Shown: one piece after another, positions 1 through 5,870 of the stretch
How positions within the stretch are numbered: position 1 is the first letter of the stretch
Layout of the letters: each line of letters starts with the position of its first letter
NCBI GenBank assembly: GCA_018652925.1
Contig: JABIBH010000403.1
Location: 1-6,404 of the forward strand
Source of the DNA: a bacterium
GTDB lineage: Bacteria > Krumholzibacteriota > Krumholzibacteriia > LZORAL124-64-63
DNA: 6,404 nucleotides
Direction: 5' to 3'
Position numbers and translations under genes: made by a program
The notes under the pieces: model-generated
Database searches by the model: none
What the model was told of the DNA's origin: nothing
Seen by the model: the letters and a program-made list of their open reading frames with translations, nothing else

Positions 1-661
1 CATCGGTTGGACATGCATCAATACAGGCAGTGCATGTTCCACACATACTTTCGGGACCTGGCTCATGCTGTTTTGGAAAAGGTGAACCAAATAGTGGCTT
101 TGGCACTTCGGCAAGGCCTGTTACTTCAATTTCCAGCAGAGCAACCCCAAGAAAAATCCCTGAACCAAGTTTGGGATTAATCAGCATTGTATTTTTACCA
201 GTAAACCCAAGGCCGGCAAGCCAGGCATATTCTCTTTCCAGAAATGGTCCGGTATCAGTTACACAATGGGAGCTTGATTCTGAATCAAGTTCAGTTAAAA
301 CAGCTGAAGTTATCTGCCTAATGCCATTGAGAAGCGTGTAGTGGTAGTCATTGCCCCAGGCGTATCGGGAAACGTGCTTTAGCCAGGTACTGTTTCCATT
401 CTCGGGCCAACCATTGGTGTAGCGTTGTCCAAAAACAATCAGGGTCTTAGCCCATTCCCATTTTCTGGTTGGATCGATTCTGTTTTTAGGATCTCTGGAA
501 AGATATTCAAGGTCGCCATTCATGCCATCGTCAATCCACTGCAACCACTTCGAGCCATGCGGCAACAGATGTGGCAATGCAACTACTCCAGCCAGATCAA
601 TCTTCTGCTCTTCGCAGAGTGGAGTAATAATTTTCTGCAACTGTTTAGCAGAAATCTGCAA
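1..661 (-). CDS. queG: Epoxyqueuosine reductase QueG, C-terminus cut by window edge
   Basis: QueG is a cytoplasmic, cobalamin-dependent iron-sulfur enzyme that reduces epoxyqueuosine to queuosine at the wobble base of GUN-anticodon tRNAs. Translating the minus strand from a TTG at 661 gives 220 residues. They contain RYAWGNDYH (99-107), DTGPFLERE (136-144), GLGFTGKNTML (150-160) and, at the edge, a CxxCxxCxxxCP ferredoxin motif with C207, C210, C213 and C217. These are hallmark QueG motifs; D136 lies where the family's proposed catalytic acid sits. The second cluster and the C-terminal part are outside the window (family proteins are usually above 300 residues). The start is TTG because an in-frame TAA lies seven codons upstream, no other start codon falls between, and GGGAG sits six bases before it. 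The gene begins one base after the stop of the flavoenzyme gene, so the two are probably cotranscribed and translationally coupled. Identity is firm; the TTG start is well supported. Confidence 0.95.
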   Translation of the reverse strand, partial: MQISAKQLQKIITPLCEEQKIDLAGVVALPHLLPHGSKWLQWIDDGMNGDLEYLSRDPKNRIDPTRKWEWAKTLIVFGQRYTNGWPENGNSTWLKHVSRYAWGNDYHYTLLNGIRQITSAVLTELDSESSSHCVTDTGPFLEREYAWLAGLGFTGKNTMLINPKLGSGIFLGVALLEIEVTGLAEVPKPLFGSPFPKQHEPGPESMCGTCTACIDACPTD

Positions 662-662
662 A

Positions 663-1601
663 CTAGGCTCCCAGTCTTTTTACCGCTTCACAATAGTCTG
701 TAATCAATCTATTAAATACTTCAGCCACTTTGGGAATATCTTTTATTTGTGCTGCAACCTGACCGATTTCCAATTCGCCCTCAACTACGTCACCATCGAA
801 CATACCACTTCTGGCTCTTCCTGTCCCAAGAATCTGTTCTAATTTTTGCCGATCTGCACCACCGAGTTCAGCTTCAGTAATCATATCTCTGAATTTATTT
901 TGTAAGAGCCTGACTGGAATATGTTTTTTAAGAACCAGTTGAGTATCAGTGCCATCTACAACTGCCTGTTTATAATTCAAATGCCCCGATGATTCTTCTG
1001 TTACTGCAAAACGAGAACCGATCTGTACACCGGATGCACCTAGAGCGATCATCGCTGCCATCTGTGAACCTGTTGCAATACCGCCTGCTGAAATTACAGG
1101 AATGGATACTGCGTCTACACAAAGTTGAGTCAGAACCAATGAGGTCAACTCTTCCCTGCCGTTATGTCCACCAGCTTCAAAACCTTCGCATACTATAGCA
1201 TCACATCCTGCATCTTCACATTTTACAGCCAACGCTGGTGATGCAACAACATGCACTAAAGTGCAGCCAGCTTCTTTCAGTTTATTTGCAACACGTTTGG
1301 GAGACCCGGCACTGGTAAAAAAGATTTTCACGTCTTCTTCAAGGGCAACTTCCAGACTTTCACCAGCCTGTTTGAACAGCAAAGGCAGATTGACACCAAA
1401 TGGCTTGTCAGTCATTGATCTGACTTCACCAATTGCAGATCGTAGTTCTTCAGGCCGCATACTTCCGCTACCAAGCAAACCAAGTCCGCCTGCTTCTGAC
1501 ACAGCAGCAACAAGAACAGCGCCTGAATTGTAGACCATACCACCCTGGATTATCGGATATTTGATATTGAGCAGATTGCAGATTTTATTGTTATTCCACA
1601 T
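663..1601 (-). CDS. Nitronate monooxygenase / FabK-type FMN-dependent oxidoreductase
   Basis: This is a 312-residue TIM-barrel flavoprotein of the 2-nitropropane dioxygenase family. The family includes nitronate monooxygenases, which oxidise alkyl nitronates, and FabK, the FMN enoyl-ACP reductase of fatty acid synthesis. Visible motifs, numbered from the ATG at 1601, are YPIIQGGM near residues 15-22 and AGGLGLLGSG near 37-46 at the flavin end of the barrel, CEGFEAGGHNG with the conserved active-site H146, and the phosphate-binding segments SAGGIATG (171-178) and GASGVQIGSRF (188-198). Length matches both subfamilies. The C-terminal region (GDVVEGELEIGQVAAQI) also resembles FabK. No fatty acid synthesis genes are nearby, so the substrate is unresolved; I use the neutral family name. 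The start is the ATG preceded by a perfect AGGAGG; a GTG nine codons earlier has no such signal. queG follows after one base, so this gene probably leads a two-gene or longer operon. The active site is intact. Confidence 0.9.
   Translation of the reverse strand: MWNNNKICNLLNIKYPIIQGGMVYNSGAVLVAAVSEAGGLGLLGSGSMRPEELRSAIGEVRSMTDKPFGVNLPLLFKQAGESLEVALEEDVKIFFTSAGSPKRVANKLKEAGCTLVHVVASPALAVKCEDAGCDAIVCEGFEAGGHNGREELTSLVLTQLCVDAVSIPVISAGGIATGSQMAAMIALGASGVQIGSRFAVTEESSGHLNYKQAVVDGTDTQLVLKKHIPVRLLQNKFRDMITEAELGGADRQKLEQILGTGRARSGMFDGDVVEGELEIGQVAAQIKDIPKVAEVFNRLITDYCEAVKRLGA
668..672 (-). promoter_or_regulatory. Ribosome binding site of queG (GGGAG)
   Basis: GGGAG on the minus strand lies six bases before the TTG at 661 and within the last codons of the upstream flavoenzyme gene, whose TAG is at 665-663. 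It decides the otherwise weak TTG start and suggests that ribosomes finishing the upstream gene restart on queG. Confidence 0.75.
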
Positions 1602-1606
1602 GAATT

Positions 1607-1612
1607 CCTCCT
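1607..1612 (-). promoter_or_regulatory. Ribosome binding site AGGAGG of the flavoenzyme gene
   Basis: A perfect AGGAGG on the minus strand ends five bases before the ATG at 1601. It fixes this ATG as the start over the in-frame GTG at 1628, which would place the Shine-Dalgarno sequence inside the coding region. Confidence 0.85.
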
Positions 1613-1663
1613 GATGACAAAATAGCACACTTTTATTATTTCGGGAACAATTGAGATTGATAC

Positions 1664-1681
1664 GAGTTCATAACTCCGGAG
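1664..1681. repeat. Pair of overlapping short dyads in the VIT-VWA leader
   Basis: GAGTT (1664-1668), a CAT spacer and AACTC (1672-1676) form a perfect 5-base inverted repeat. The palindrome CTCCGGAG (1674-1681) overlaps its right arm. CTCC recurs at 1684 and 1690. The dyads lie 27 to 44 bases before the start codon at 1708, so they could be an operator or a small mRNA hairpin. Such short dyads also arise by chance, and no known regulator motif is recognised. Confidence 0.35.
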
Positions 1682-1707
1682 CCCTCCGACTCCAAGCGAG
1701 AAGTGTC

Positions 1708-3798
1708 ATGAATAAATGTTTATTGTCTGTATTGGCTGTAGTTTTACTTCTGCCTGTTTCTGGAATCACTCAAGATTTTGCAACTCTAACTATGGATGAC
1801 ATTGAGTCTGGTACAATGGTTGCCAGAATCGACGGTCAGCCGAGTAAATACAACCCCTTGCCCAATCTGGACACAAAAGTAGATATCAAAATCGATGGAA
1901 TGGTTGCATCGGTAACGGTAAACCAGATGTTTACAAATAATTCAGATAAACCAATTGAAGCAATTTATGTTTTCCCGTTGCCTAATGAAGCATCGGTTTA
2001 TGAAATGAAAATGATAATTGGTAATCGGATTATTGAAGGAATTATTAAAGAACGACAGGAAGCTAAAAAGATTTACACAGAAGCAAAAGCTGCAGGTAAA
2101 AGAGCTAGTCTAACTGAACAAGAACGACCAAATATTTTCACCAACTCAGTTGCTAACATTATGCCTGGCGACAAAGTTATTGTCCGCTTGAAATATGTTG
2201 AAAAAGTTGATTATGAAGACGGCGTTTTCGGATTTAGATTCCCAACTACAATTGGTCCAAGGTATATTCCAGGAAATTCAATTGCAGGATATTCAGGAAC
2301 TGGTTTCAGCTTTGATACTGACCAAGTACCAGATGCATCGAGAATTACCCCACCTGTTGCCAAGCCTGGAGAGCGCGCTGGAAATGATATCAGCATAAAT
2401 ATTGAATTAGATTCAGGTCTGCCACTAGAAAATATATCATGTTCATCACATAAAATAAACACAACTAAAAACGGTAAAAGTAAATACTCAATTAGTTTAA
2501 ATAATGAGACATCAATTCCAAACTGTGATTTCATTTTTGAATATACTGTTGCCAAAAGTTCCAAACCTCAGGCTGCCTTATTTATGTCTCCAGATGGAGA
2601 AGACAATACTTTTATGCTAATGGCAGTACCGCCAACAATTAAAACCAACATTAAAAGACAAAACAAACAATTGATTCTTGTTCTTGATAGATCCGGTTCT
2701 ATGAGTGGGGCCAGAATGGAACAAGCTAAGCAAGGCGTTTTGAATGCAATCAACAGGCTGCATCGTGATGATTATTTTAATATTATAGAGTTCGATGATG
2801 CGCATACAAAGTTTAATAATTATTCAGTTCAAGCTACCAAAGATAATGTACAAAGAGCGTCACAATGGGTGCGTAGAATTGATGCTCGTGGTGGAACTGA
2901 GATGCAACCAGCCTTGAAAAAAGCATTGCTACTGCCACCAATAAATGGCCTTATGAAAATTGTAACTCTTATTACAGACGGATATGTTGGAAATGAAAAT
3001 TCACTTTATAAACTTATCCACAATGACCTTGGTAATGCAAGACTATTTACAGTTTCCCTTGGCTCTGCGCCTAACAGCGCACTACTGGAAAAAATCAGCA
3101 CTCAAGGACGAGGATCATTTGTCTACATCGGCAGTACCAATGATGTCTCTTCGAAAATGGATAAGCTATTTTCATATCTTGAAAATCCAGCTCTTACAGA
3201 TTTGCAGTTCAGCTGTATCGCCACAAAAGATATCATGCCCAATCCAATACCGGATTTATTTGCGACCCAACCAGTTGTGGTATTCGGGAAACTAACTAAC
3301 AAAAATATCAAAACAGCAACTTTGACTGGAAAGATTGGAACAGATTTCTTTAAACAAGACATTGTAATTGATCCAAGAGCTGGTTCAATTAGCGAAGGAA
3401 TCACAAAGATGTGGGCTCATGAAAAACTGAAAATGATGACTAATGATTTTGATCTTGGTGTTGAAGACTTGCGACAACAGATTATTGATACTTCAATTAA
3501 ATACAGTGTTCTTACTGAGTTAACAGCATTTGTTGCTGTTGAGGATATCATTGTCAATCCTGATGGAAATCCTGTTGAGGCAATTATTCCAAATGAGCTT
3601 CCAAAAGATATGGATTATGAAACATTTTTTGGAATGAAGCATCTAAAAGCAACTGAAGTAAACCCACCTGACCCTTCAAAACCGGTTATGCCTGAAACAG
3701 CTTCACCAATTGGCAACTTGTTGCTCACTGGGCTATTACTTGTAATCGGTGGTGCAATTATTTTAAAGAGAAGCAGGTTTTATCATGAGACGAATTAA
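1708..3798 (+). CDS. VIT and VWA domain sortase-target surface protein
   Basis: This 696-residue secreted protein is the probable substrate of the sortase encoded next to it. Numbered from the ATG at 1708, it has a signal peptide (basic MNK, hydrophobic core to about residue 19, possible cleavage after VSG). A VIT domain spans roughly 40-190 and ends in the typical VRLKYVEKVDY and PRYIPG segments. A VWA domain spans about 318-495 with a complete metal site: D327xS329xS331 (DRSGS), T397 in GGTEM and D424 in ITDG. A conserved tail follows, with WAHEKL (569-574) and a segment around YSVLTELTAFVAVE. A proline-rich linker leads to the sorting signal at the C-terminus. This order matches the marine-type sortase target family (TIGR03788, recalled, not searched). 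VWA domains bind ligands through Mg2+; VIT domains often accompany them, but the ligand here is unknown. A TTG 19 codons upstream is possible, but it would give an untypically long arginine-rich n-region. The ribosome site is only a weak GAGAAG at 1698-1703. Composition is AT-rich relative to the flanks. Confidence 0.9.
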   Translation: MNKCLLSVLAVVLLLPVSGITQDFATLTMDDIESGTMVARIDGQPSKYNPLPNLDTKVDIKIDGMVASVTVNQMFTNNSDKPIEAIYVFPLPNEASVYEMKMIIGNRIIEGIIKERQEAKKIYTEAKAAGKRASLTEQERPNIFTNSVANIMPGDKVIVRLKYVEKVDYEDGVFGFRFPTTIGPRYIPGNSIAGYSGTGFSFDTDQVPDASRITPPVAKPGERAGNDISINIELDSGLPLENISCSSHKINTTKNGKSKYSISLNNETSIPNCDFIFEYTVAKSSKPQAALFMSPDGEDNTFMLMAVPPTIKTNIKRQNKQLILVLDRSGSMSGARMEQAKQGVLNAINRLHRDDYFNIIEFDDAHTKFNNYSVQATKDNVQRASQWVRRIDARGGTEMQPALKKALLLPPINGLMKIVTLITDGYVGNENSLYKLIHNDLGNARLFTVSLGSAPNSALLEKISTQGRGSFVYIGSTNDVSSKMDKLFSYLENPALTDLQFSCIATKDIMPNPIPDLFATQPVVVFGKLTNKNIKTATLTGKIGTDFFKQDIVIDPRAGSISEGITKMWAHEKLKMMTNDFDLGVEDLRQQIIDTSIKYSVLTELTAFVAVEDIIVNPDGNPVEAIIPNELPKDMDYETFFGMKHLKATEVNPPDPSKPVMPETASPIGNLLLTGLLLVIGGAIILKRSRFYHETN
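3688..3795 (+). other. C-terminal sortase sorting signal (MPETA, membrane span, basic tail)
   Basis: The last 36 residues of the VIT-VWA protein are tripartite: MPETA (codons 3688-3702), a hydrophobic stretch of about 20 residues starting at PIGNLLLTG, and a basic KRSR end. This is the layout of a sortase recognition signal. By analogy with LPxTG, cleavage would fall between T (codon 3697-3699) and A. Leucine is replaced by methionine and glycine by alanine, so a generic LPxTG search would miss it. The assignment rests on layout and on the adjacent sortase gene. Confidence 0.8.
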
Positions 3799-4318
3799 AG
3801 TTATTGGAATATCTACTTTAATTACTGGGCTATTATTTCTGACAGTAACATCGATTAGAATTGTTAACAATAAGCGAGCGTTAACCTCTGCAACAAAATG
3901 TTGGGAGTCAGGATTAGTCATTTATGACAACCATGAACTTGTGGGAAGATTACTAATTCCTGGAGTAGAGATCGATACAATTATACTTGGTGATGACAGT
4001 AACTCCGCTCTTGAGATTGGCCCTGTTCTTGTAACAGGGTCAGTCCCTCCTGGTAAAAACGGAAACCTGATTCTTGCAGGTCACAGAGATACTGTTTTTC
4101 GCAATTTGGCGATGGTCGAAACTGGCGACACGATAAAAGTTGAAACTTTGAAAAAGGATATGACTTACGTTGTGACTAGCAGAAATATTATTGATCCAGA
4201 AGATGTGCGTCTGCTTGAACCAACTAATACAAACTGCATCACTCTGGTAACTTGCTTTCCATTTACTTATATAGGCACTGCTCATCAAAGGTATATTATT
4301 AGAGGCATTAGTTTATGA
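3785..4318 (+). CDS. Sortase, marine Gram-negative type (class D-like)
   Basis: This 177-residue membrane-anchored cysteine transpeptidase should cleave the MPETA signal of the protein encoded just upstream and join its threonine to an acceptor amine. Residues about 7-25 form a single N-terminal membrane anchor, placing the catalytic domain outside the inner membrane. The catalytic triad is complete: H100 in LAGHRDTVF, C157 in TLVTCFPF and R169 in HQRYIIRG. The TLVTCxPF...GxAxxR arrangement resembles class D/E sortases and the TIGR03784 'marine proteobacterial' group (from memory). The gene overlaps the target gene by 14 bases, with the ATG at 3785 inside the last codons of the target; AGG seven bases upstream is a modest ribosome site. 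This indicates translational coupling and a dedicated enzyme-substrate pair. Its 3' end overlaps the convergent crcB gene by six bases. No second sortase target is visible in the window. The acceptor (peptidoglycan, lipid or another protein) cannot be read from sequence. Confidence 0.93.
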   Translation: MRRIKVIGISTLITGLLFLTVTSIRIVNNKRALTSATKCWESGLVIYDNHELVGRLLIPGVEIDTIILGDDSNSALEIGPVLVTGSVPPGKNGNLILAGHRDTVFRNLAMVETGDTIKVETLKKDMTYVVTSRNIIDPEDVRLLEPTNTNCITLVTCFPFTYIGTAHQRYIIRGISL

Positions 4319-4684
4319 TTTTGCGGCCAACATTCCCAACCACGCAGCTATCAAACCTAAACCAACAGAAAGCAAAATATTCAATAGTGCTTTAATTTCC
4401 TGGCCGTCACGCATTAAAGAAACTGTATCAAAACCGAAAGTTGAGAAGGTTGTAAAAGAGCCAAGCAGACCAACAATGACCGCAATCCTAATTGTAGGAC
4501 TAGCAAACTTTTCAAGCCCAACTGACGCTATAAAACCTAGTAAAAAACAACCGATGATATTTACAACTAGCGTTCCTCCAGGAAATCCGCTCGGGAAAAA
4601 GCGTTGTATAAAACTAGTAAGTCCATACCTGGATATTGCGCCTATCGCTCCAGCAATTGCTATGGCTAAAACCTTATTAATCAT
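4313..4684 (-). CDS. crcB: Fluoride-specific ion channel CrcB (Fluc)
   Basis: This 123-residue protein has four predicted membrane helices and works as a dual-topology dimer that lets fluoride leak out of the cytoplasm. Family signatures are all present: GAISRYGL (15-22), GTLVVNIIGCFLLG (37-50, with the conserved pore asparagine N42) and GLLGSFTTFSTFGFDT (72-87). The last contains the fluoride-coordinating phenylalanines F80 and F83 and the segment around the central sodium site. Length is typical of a single-domain Fluc, and since only one copy is present here a homodimer is expected. The start is the ATG at 4684, preceded by GGAGG at six bases; an in-frame ATG twelve codons earlier lies deep inside the MFS gene and lacks support. 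The start overlaps the end of the MFS gene by eight bases, so the gene depends on upstream transcription. No fluoride riboswitch can sit in front of it because there is no leader. Its stop overlaps that of the convergent sortase gene. Confidence 0.96.
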   Translation of the reverse strand: MINKVLAIAIAGAIGAISRYGLTSFIQRFFPSGFPGGTLVVNIIGCFLLGFIASVGLEKFASPTIRIAVIVGLLGSFTTFSTFGFDTVSLMRDGQEIKALLNILLSVGLGLIAAWLGMLAAKS

Positions 4685-5867
4685 TGCTAACCTCCGGCAC
4701 TTTGATTTGCAGACAAACAAAGAAACCGATAAATGCTATCGCTCCTGCAAGCAGGAACACCCATTTAAATCCATACTCCTGCCACAACCAGCCTGACAAA
4801 ATTGGCAAGGACATTGAAACAACGTGATCGATGGTTATGCCAAGTGAAATCGTTGGAGTAAGCTCAGAAGGATCGTCTATTATTTTTTTCAGGTAAGTAG
4901 TTCTGGCAATACGCAATGCAAACAGAACTGAATCGAAAATGTAAGCAAAATAGAGAACACGCAAAGCCCATGGGGCTGGAAACAGATCGCCAGCAAAAGC
5001 ATATGTCAGACAAATTAAAAGGAGTAACAGTTCATCCGCTGCCAATACTTTTCGCTCGCCAAGTTTGTCGATAATATCGCCGAGCAATGGTCTTAAAACT
5101 ACACCTAAAGCTGCTGCAATAAAATATAGCATCGCGATTTTAGAAACTGGTACGCCATACATCTTGACCAGCACCCAGACACCAAAAGCGAGGAAAATCT
5201 GTTTTCGAACTCCGAACAATGCACTGATTGCGTAAAATAATCCGTACTTCTTTTTGAATACAAATCTACGAGATGGCTTACTGGCATGACCGATCTTCAA
5301 ACTGAAATAGCTGAGCCCTGCAAATAGTGCTGACACTCCAGCAATCAAGTAAAACAGATCGTATCTTGGGCCGGTAATTTTTGCCAGCAACCAGACAGCA
5401 CCAACACCTGCAATAACACCAACATTGCGTGCGCCACCAAGCTGACCAAGTCTTCTACCCTCGCCCCCGCGTTTTGCGATATGCAAACCGAGCGGACCTT
5501 CAACAACAAAAATTATATGATCACCCAGACTCCAGATGACGATAAACATAATGAGCATAGTGGTATCGTCAGCAACAAATCCAAGCCCAATTGCGCCAAG
5601 ACAGGTAAGTATCATTGCCAAAGCAGCAATTCTGGACTCGCGCAGAAAACTGAGCAAAATGGCCGATACAAATATGATTAAAAAACCAGGAAGTTCTCGC
5701 GGAAATTCAAGCCAACCACGAGCGACGGCTGTCAGACTGTGAATATCGGATAAATAATTATTGAGGGTTGCCTGAAAAATTCCACCAGCAGCACCAAAAA
5801 ATAGAGTTGCTGTCAGTAACAAACGGAAATCACGACTGATGTTTCCAAGTTTTCCAGGCAGTTTCAC
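4677..5867 (-). CDS. Major facilitator superfamily transporter, substrate unknown
   Basis: This 396-residue integral inner-membrane protein has about twelve hydrophobic segments in two halves, with the longest basic loop (KPSRRFVFKKK, about 197-207) in the middle, as expected for MFS carriers. A motif A-like loop, GDIIDKLGERK (263-273), lies between helices 8 and 9. The equivalent loop of the N-terminal half is degenerate (SFLRESR near 73-79). Charged or polar residues within or beside membrane segments (GWLEFPRELPGFL at 51-63; SLGDHIIFVVEGP at 113-125) are distinctive and may line the substrate path, but I do not recognise the subfamily. The start is GTG at 5867, three bases after the guaB stop, with AGGG about seven bases upstream; it leaves a natural short cytoplasmic N-terminus before helix 1. 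The gene lies between guaB and crcB in one apparent operon. That could hint at a purine-related or anion-related cargo, but location alone does not establish this. Confidence 0.88.
   Translation of the reverse strand: MKLPGKLGNISRDFRLLLTATLFFGAAGGIFQATLNNYLSDIHSLTAVARGWLEFPRELPGFLIIFVSAILLSFLRESRIAALAMILTCLGAIGLGFVADDTTMLIMFIVIWSLGDHIIFVVEGPLGLHIAKRGGEGRRLGQLGGARNVGVIAGVGAVWLLAKITGPRYDLFYLIAGVSALFAGLSYFSLKIGHASKPSRRFVFKKKYGLFYAISALFGVRKQIFLAFGVWVLVKMYGVPVSKIAMLYFIAAALGVVLRPLLGDIIDKLGERKVLAADELLLLLICLTYAFAGDLFPAPWALRVLYFAYIFDSVLFALRIARTTYLKKIIDDPSELTPTISLGITIDHVVSMSLPILSGWLWQEYGFKWVFLLAGAIAFIGFFVCLQIKVPEVSND
4691..4695 (-). promoter_or_regulatory. Ribosome binding site of crcB (GGAGG)
   Basis: GGAGG on the minus strand ends six bases before the ATG at 4684 and lies within the last codons of the MFS gene. 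It selects the internal ATG as the crcB start and points to coupled translation of the two membrane proteins. Confidence 0.8.
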
Positions 5868-5870
5868 AGG

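Larger units (their letters stand above)
1602..1707. promoter_or_regulatory. Divergent intergenic region between flavoenzyme and VIT-VWA genes
   Basis: These 106 bases separate two divergently oriented genes and must hold the promoter of the cassette to the right and probably that of the left operon. On the plus strand TATTAT at 1634-1639 is one mismatch from a sigma-70 -10 box. Seventeen bases upstream lies CTGATG, a poor -35 box (three of six matches), which would give a leader of about 60 bases before the ATG at 1708. On the minus strand I found no convincing promoter pair. The half nearer the VIT-VWA gene is unusually GC-rich for this area and carries small dyads. Promoter positions are weak guesses; the regulatory role follows from the gene arrangement. 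Confidence 0.45.

Noticed and set aside
30..842. Plus-strand open frames across queG and the flavoenzyme 3' end
   Set aside because: The minus strand encodes the conserved QueG and flavoenzyme motifs over this stretch; the plus-strand peptides are low-complexity shadows with no family signature.
1619..1627. Extended -10-like TGCTATTTT on the minus strand
   Set aside because: A transcript starting from it would begin at about the Shine-Dalgarno sequence of the flavoenzyme gene, leaving almost no leader, and no -35 box is recognisable upstream.
1602..1628. GTG start at 1628 for the flavoenzyme gene
   Set aside because: It would place the perfect AGGAGG inside the coding sequence; the ATG at 1601 has that site at ideal spacing and begins just before the conserved flavin-binding region.
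1651..1707. TTG start at 1651 adding 19 residues to the VIT-VWA protein
   Set aside because: The extension is arginine-rich and would precede a typical signal peptide that already begins with MNK at the ATG at 1708. The ATG is the simpler start, although its ribosome site is weak.
2211..2564. Open frames of 60 to 117 codons antisense to the VIT-VWA gene
   Set aside because: They lie opposite a gene with clear domains, have no ribosome sites or recognisable motifs, and look like chance openings on the other strand.
4300..4340. Bidirectional terminator between sortase and crcB
   Set aside because: The stops overlap and no GC-rich inverted repeat followed by a T run is visible there.
4685..4720. 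Longer crcB form starting twelve codons upstream
   Set aside because: The extra residues (rich in Cys, Lys and Arg) do not resemble CrcB N-termini, and the GGAGG site clearly serves the ATG at 4684.
4685..4800. Fluoride riboswitch ahead of crcB
   Set aside because: The region is the coding end of the MFS gene, whose frame stays intact, and I see no leader in which such an aptamer could fold.
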